DNA of 64,000 nucleotides from Lacisediminihabitans sp046156175 (GTDB lineage: Bacteria > Actinomycetota > Actinomycetes > Actinomycetales > Microbacteriaceae), in NCBI RefSeq assembly GCF_046156175.1, contig NZ_JAYLVL010000004.1, forward strand, positions 124,001 to 188,000. Direction: 5' to 3'. The translations under genes and the position numbers were made by a program. Under the pieces are notes generated by a model. The model worked only from the letters and a program-made list of their open reading frames with translations. It had not been told where the DNA came from and ran no database searches. Below, piece after piece: positions 61,686-64,000 of this stretch (its first letter is position 1; each line of letters begins with the position of its first letter).

Positions 61686-61725
61686 TCATCCACAGGCTGT
61701 GGATAACTCTACAAAGTTGTCCACA
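61686..61725. other. DnaA-box cluster, possible replication origin of the element
   Basis: Three DnaA-box-like 9-mers lie within 40 bases: TCATCCACA (61686-61694), TGTGGATAA (61698-61706, reverse and a perfect match to TTATCCACA), and TTGTCCACA (61717-61725). The first two form an inverted pair around GGC. Just upstream, CAACAACAGTTGTTG (61664-61678) is a palindrome, and TGACAGTTGTCA lies just after. The remaining bases of the 61,612-61,924 gap hold no gene. Confidence 0.65.
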
Positions 61726-61924
61726 GATATGGCACGTATTGACAGTTGTCAGTCACTGGAGCAAGTGATGTTTAGGGCGCGAATGCGGAAACCCCTCCGC
61801 AATCCCCTCGGGTCTGTTCGGGGCGCACCTAGTTTCGCTTCGGAGCGCTATTCCCCGTGATCGCGCGCCATACGGGCCCTGACCGAGACCGAGCTACCCC
61901 GCTCAAACCCCTCGGACCGTCCCT

Positions 61925-61968
61925 CTCGTAATGAGAAGGTCGTCAGTTCGATTCTGACAGGCGGCTCC
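61925..61968. repeat. attR, 44-bp direct repeat
   Basis: Perfect copy of 49594-49637 that begins within the tRNA anticodon loop and ends GGCGGCTCC. The 5' half of the tRNA is absent on its left, so no functional tRNA is made here. Chromosomal sequence resumes to its right. Confidence 0.95.
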
Positions 61969-62056
61969 AGCGTTGAGGTCTGATCGTGGGCTCATGGCTC
62001 CGCTCTGAATTCCTTCGGAGAGTCGTAGCGAAAAGCGCCGTTCACGTCACGCGTGA

Positions 62057-62590
62057 CTACTCGCATGTCTCGAGCTGAACCTGCAGTGCAGTCCACCATC
62101 GGGCAAGCGCGTCGCGTTCGGGCGTTGTCACGACAGCCCCGCTCTCCACCATGTCTCGAGCAATGGGGAGGTCGAGGCACACCTCGTCGAGAATCCGTGC
62201 CTCGATGTAGCCGAGCACGGTCGCCAGAGTGGCGAGCGCACCATGGCCGCGCCCAGGGGCGGCGACGCTGATCCAGGCCACCGGCTTTGCGGAGAGGACC
62301 TCGCTGCCGACGGTCCAGTCCAGGAGGTTCTTGAAGCTGCCGGGCAAGGTGCCGGCCTACTCTGGCGTGCTGAAGACCACGGCATCGGCCTGGCTGATCA
62401 GCTCCCGCAGCTCGGCAACTGCCACCGGGACCGGATCGTGGTCGTCGTCCGGATTGAAGGCTGGCAGTGCAGACAGTCCCCCATAGAGAATCGCGGCGGA
62501 GCCGGCCGGAGCAAGATCGCGCACTGTAGCCAGCGCGGCGTTGTTGGTCGATGATTGCCGTGTGCTGCCGGAAACAAGCAGGAGTCTCAT
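62057..62590 (-). pseudogene. NAD(P)H-dependent FMN reductase, interrupted by one in-frame stop
   Basis: From ATG 62590 the frame encodes MRLLLVSGSTRQSSTNNAAL, the flavodoxin-like NADPH-dependent FMN reductase N-terminus, to VVFSTPE. Codon 78 is TAG (62357-62359, minus strand). The same frame then continues as AGTLPGSFKNLLDW, the family's PEYxGxxPGxxKN motif, so TAG replaces a Tyr codon (TAC). Reading on gives a normal C-terminus to 62057. The protein would be 177 residues with the stop read through. It lies just outside attR, but the change is a point mutation, not an insertion effect. Confidence 0.85.
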
Positions 62591-62688
62591 GATCCAACCG
62601 ATCATAGGGCCTCGCTTTCCTGGCACCGTTGCGGCGCCATCGGCAGTGAAAGACGACCGTGAAAGACGACAGAAGGAACGTGATCTGA

Positions 62689-63096
62689 ATGAACTCGAAT
62701 CAAGAAGAATCAAACGGTGAGACTCGCCTCGCCTACATCCTTGGCGTGCCTCTGGCCGAGAATGTGGTGCGGCAATGGCCCCAGATGGGCGAGATCGTGC
62801 GGACTCGCCAGCTGATCGGCAGCGTCGAGGGCAACTTCCCCGAACTGACCCTCGAAGTCGGCCGACGCCTCCGCCTCGCCGATGTCGTGGTGGTCGAGTG
62901 GACGTGCAATTACGGCGACGGTCGTCTGTATCGCAACGTCACCATCGGGGAACTCGAGGGCGGGAGTGCGGTGCGGGTCACCGACTACTGGGGCGAACCG
63001 ACCGATACCCCGCAGTGGCGCGAGTCGTTGACCGACCGGCTCGACATGCCCGGCGACGGGATCTGGAAGGACGACGAGCACCTCAGCCACCATTAG
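62689..63096 (+). CDS. SnoaL-like (NTF2-fold) protein
   Basis: 135 residues, ATG. WPQMGEIVRTRQLIGSVEGN and VVVVEWTCNYGDGRLYRNVT, then VRVTDYWGEP, match the SnoaL-like nuclear-transport-factor-2 fold family. Such proteins are small barrel domains of variable function, often polyketide cyclases or ligand carriers. It is transcribed divergently from the broken reductase with 98 bases between starts. Confidence 0.78.
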   Translation: MNSNQEESNGETRLAYILGVPLAENVVRQWPQMGEIVRTRQLIGSVEGNFPELTLEVGRRLRLADVVVVEWTCNYGDGRLYRNVTIGELEGGSAVRVTDYWGEPTDTPQWRESLTDRLDMPGDGIWKDDEHLSHH

Positions 63097-63225
63097 GCCG
63101 CTCCAGCGAGTCCCCCGGGGGCGCACGGTACGATTGTTCCTGGTGTGCCGGGAAGTCTGGTCGGTGGGCGGTCGCGTGATCGCTCTTCCGCCTGACTGAA
63201 CCCACTTCCGTGGGGAAGGAGCACC

Positions 63226-64000
63226 ATGAGCATTATCCGTTCCGAACGCGTCGCGGCCGTTCTTCTGCTTGTCGCCGCGGCACTCGGCCTTCTGCTCGCC
63301 AACACTCCCGCCGGCCCATCGCTGATGGCGCTGCAAGACCGGCACCTGGCCATCCCGGGTACGCCCCTCGACCTGTCGGTGGGCCACTGGATCAGCGATG
63401 GCCTCCTCGCCGTGTTCTTCTTCGTGGTCGCCGTCGAGTTGAAGAACGAGCTGATGGTCGGCCAGCTCAATTCGGTATCGAGGGCCATTCGTCCCGCGAT
63501 CGCGGCACTCGGCGGTGTCATCGTGCCGGCCGCGATCTACCTCGCTTTCACCGCGGGAAGCAAGTACCAGGGCGGATGGCCGATCCCGACCGCCACGGAC
63601 ATCGCCTTCGCGCTCGGCGTGCTCGCGGTCTTCGGCCGGGGAATCCCGTCCCGGCTGCGCATCTTCATCCTCGCCCTCGCGATCCTGGACGACATCGTCG
63701 CGATCCTTATCATCGCGGTGTTCTTTACCTCCGACCCCAACCTCGCGCTCATCGGCATCGCGGCGATCGGCGTTGCACTCTTCGGGGTGCTCAGCCGTTT
63801 TCTCGGGTCGCGATTGCGGGTGCTCGTGATCACGGGCATGGTCGCCGTCGCGCTGGTGACCTGGTCGCTGGTCTACCTGTCGGGCATCCACGCGACGATC
63901 GCGGGCGTGGCGCTGGGGCTTGCTATGGCCCGAAAGCCCGGGATGCGCACCCGGCATGCTCTCGAGCCGATGAGCAACGGTGTGGTGCTCCCGCTGTTTG
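63226..64000 (+). CDS. nhaA: Na+/H+ antiporter NhaA, N-terminal part (continues past the window)
   Basis: 258 residues are visible from ATG 63226, with GGAAGGAG six bases upstream. Early segments include FFFVVAVELKNELMVGQL and the cation-binding region PIPTATDIAFALGVLAVFG, with the paired Asp in ILDDIVAIL, all as in NhaA. It exchanges sodium for protons to control internal pH and salt. The 3' end is outside the window. Confidence 0.95.
   Translation, partial: MSIIRSERVAAVLLLVAAALGLLLANTPAGPSLMALQDRHLAIPGTPLDLSVGHWISDGLLAVFFFVVAVELKNELMVGQLNSVSRAIRPAIAALGGVIVPAAIYLAFTAGSKYQGGWPIPTATDIAFALGVLAVFGRGIPSRLRIFILALAILDDIVAILIIAVFFTSDPNLALIGIAAIGVALFGVLSRFLGSRLRVLVITGMVAVALVTWSLVYLSGIHATIAGVALGLAMARKPGMRTRHALEPMSNGVVLPLF

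Larger units (their letters stand above)
49594..61968. mobile_element. Integrated element of about 12.3 kb in tRNA-Thr, PICI-like or plasmid-like
   Basis: The limits are set by a perfect 44-bp direct repeat, the left copy inside tRNA-Thr and the right copy isolated. A tyrosine integrase gene faces the left end. Contents in order: DUF4145 protein, integrase, two small proteins, serine recombinase, two small proteins, HGG zinc protein, primase-helicase, HTH excisionase-like protein, the paired ART-like genes, three small genes, RHH protein, a phosphatase-NUDIX pair, a tRNA, a wHTH-like gene and a DnaA-box cluster. No relaxase, FtsK/TraB-type transfer ATPase, capsid or portal gene was found. Integrase, excisionase, primase and a TerS-like protein together resemble a phage satellite; this is inference. 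Confidence 0.9.

Noticed and set aside
61925..61968. A second tRNA-Thr at the right end
   Set aside because: The 5' half is missing; it is the attR repeat.

Overview
The window looks like the chromosome of a high-GC actinobacterium, most probably a member of the Microbacteriaceae. The basis is strong G/C bias at third codon positions, frequent GTG starts, ATGA/GTGA stop-start overlaps, Actinobacteria-specific gene orders (dnaX-recR-lysC-asd; tadA-tadB-DUF4244-TadE-TadG ahead of topA-tmk), a 6C small RNA, a TCGAAC-N4-GTTCGA type SOS box, and dispersed GGTCGAGTAG...TATCGAGACC repeats. Genus cannot be fixed from the window.

Layout: 1-6.1 kb holds the end of a sugar ABC transporter, an MFS efflux pump, a PAP2 phosphatase, a saccharopine-dehydrogenase-like enzyme and an enolase-superfamily (MenC/N-acylamino acid racemase-like) enzyme. 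6.1-6.45 kb is a cluster of palindromic repeats. 6.5-9.1 kb holds a HerA-like ATPase and a PH-domain membrane protein. Then come tRNA-Ser, SRP RNA, pta-ackA, dnaX-recR, lysC-asd, small enzymes and mqo. At 21.8 kb an SOS box sits inside the promoter of a radical SAM gene, and 23.0-26.1 kb encodes a histidine kinase, an apparent pseudokinase sister and a LuxR-type regulator. 26-33.4 kb holds tdk, tRNA-Pro, a metallophosphoesterase/PBP pair, DUF4177-RidA and acetyl-CoA synthetase. 33.5-36.8 kb is a 6C RNA followed by a compact tad pilus locus, then topA and tmk. A six-gene membrane electron-transfer module (40.6-44.5 kb) lies between tmk and holB, followed by two tandem secreted hydrolases and a TetR regulator.

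From 49,594 to 61,968 lies an integrated mobile element of about 12.3 kb, bounded by a perfect 44-bp direct repeat of the 3' part of tRNA-Thr(CGU). It carries a tyrosine integrase, a serine recombinase, an HGG-type zinc protein, a primase-helicase, an excisionase-like HTH protein, a DnaA-box cluster, a divergent tRNA and cargo: a DUF4145 protein, a translationally coupled three-gene cassette with two tandem paralogues that I read as possible ADP-ribosyltransferase-fold proteins, a LMW phosphatase lacking its usual Asp, and a NUDIX hydrolase. No conjugation or virion structural genes are seen, so a phage-satellite (PICI-like) or mobilisable plasmid-like lifestyle is suggested. The chromosome resumes with a flavin reductase gene broken by one in-frame stop, a SnoaL-like protein and the start of nhaA.

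Pathway links: pta/ackA and acs interconvert acetate and acetyl-CoA; lysC/asd feed the aspartate family; mqo feeds electrons from malate into the quinone pool. The least explained segments are the element's cassette at 56.8-58.5 kb, the inverted repeats in its primase gene, and the electron-transfer module at 40.6-44.5 kb.
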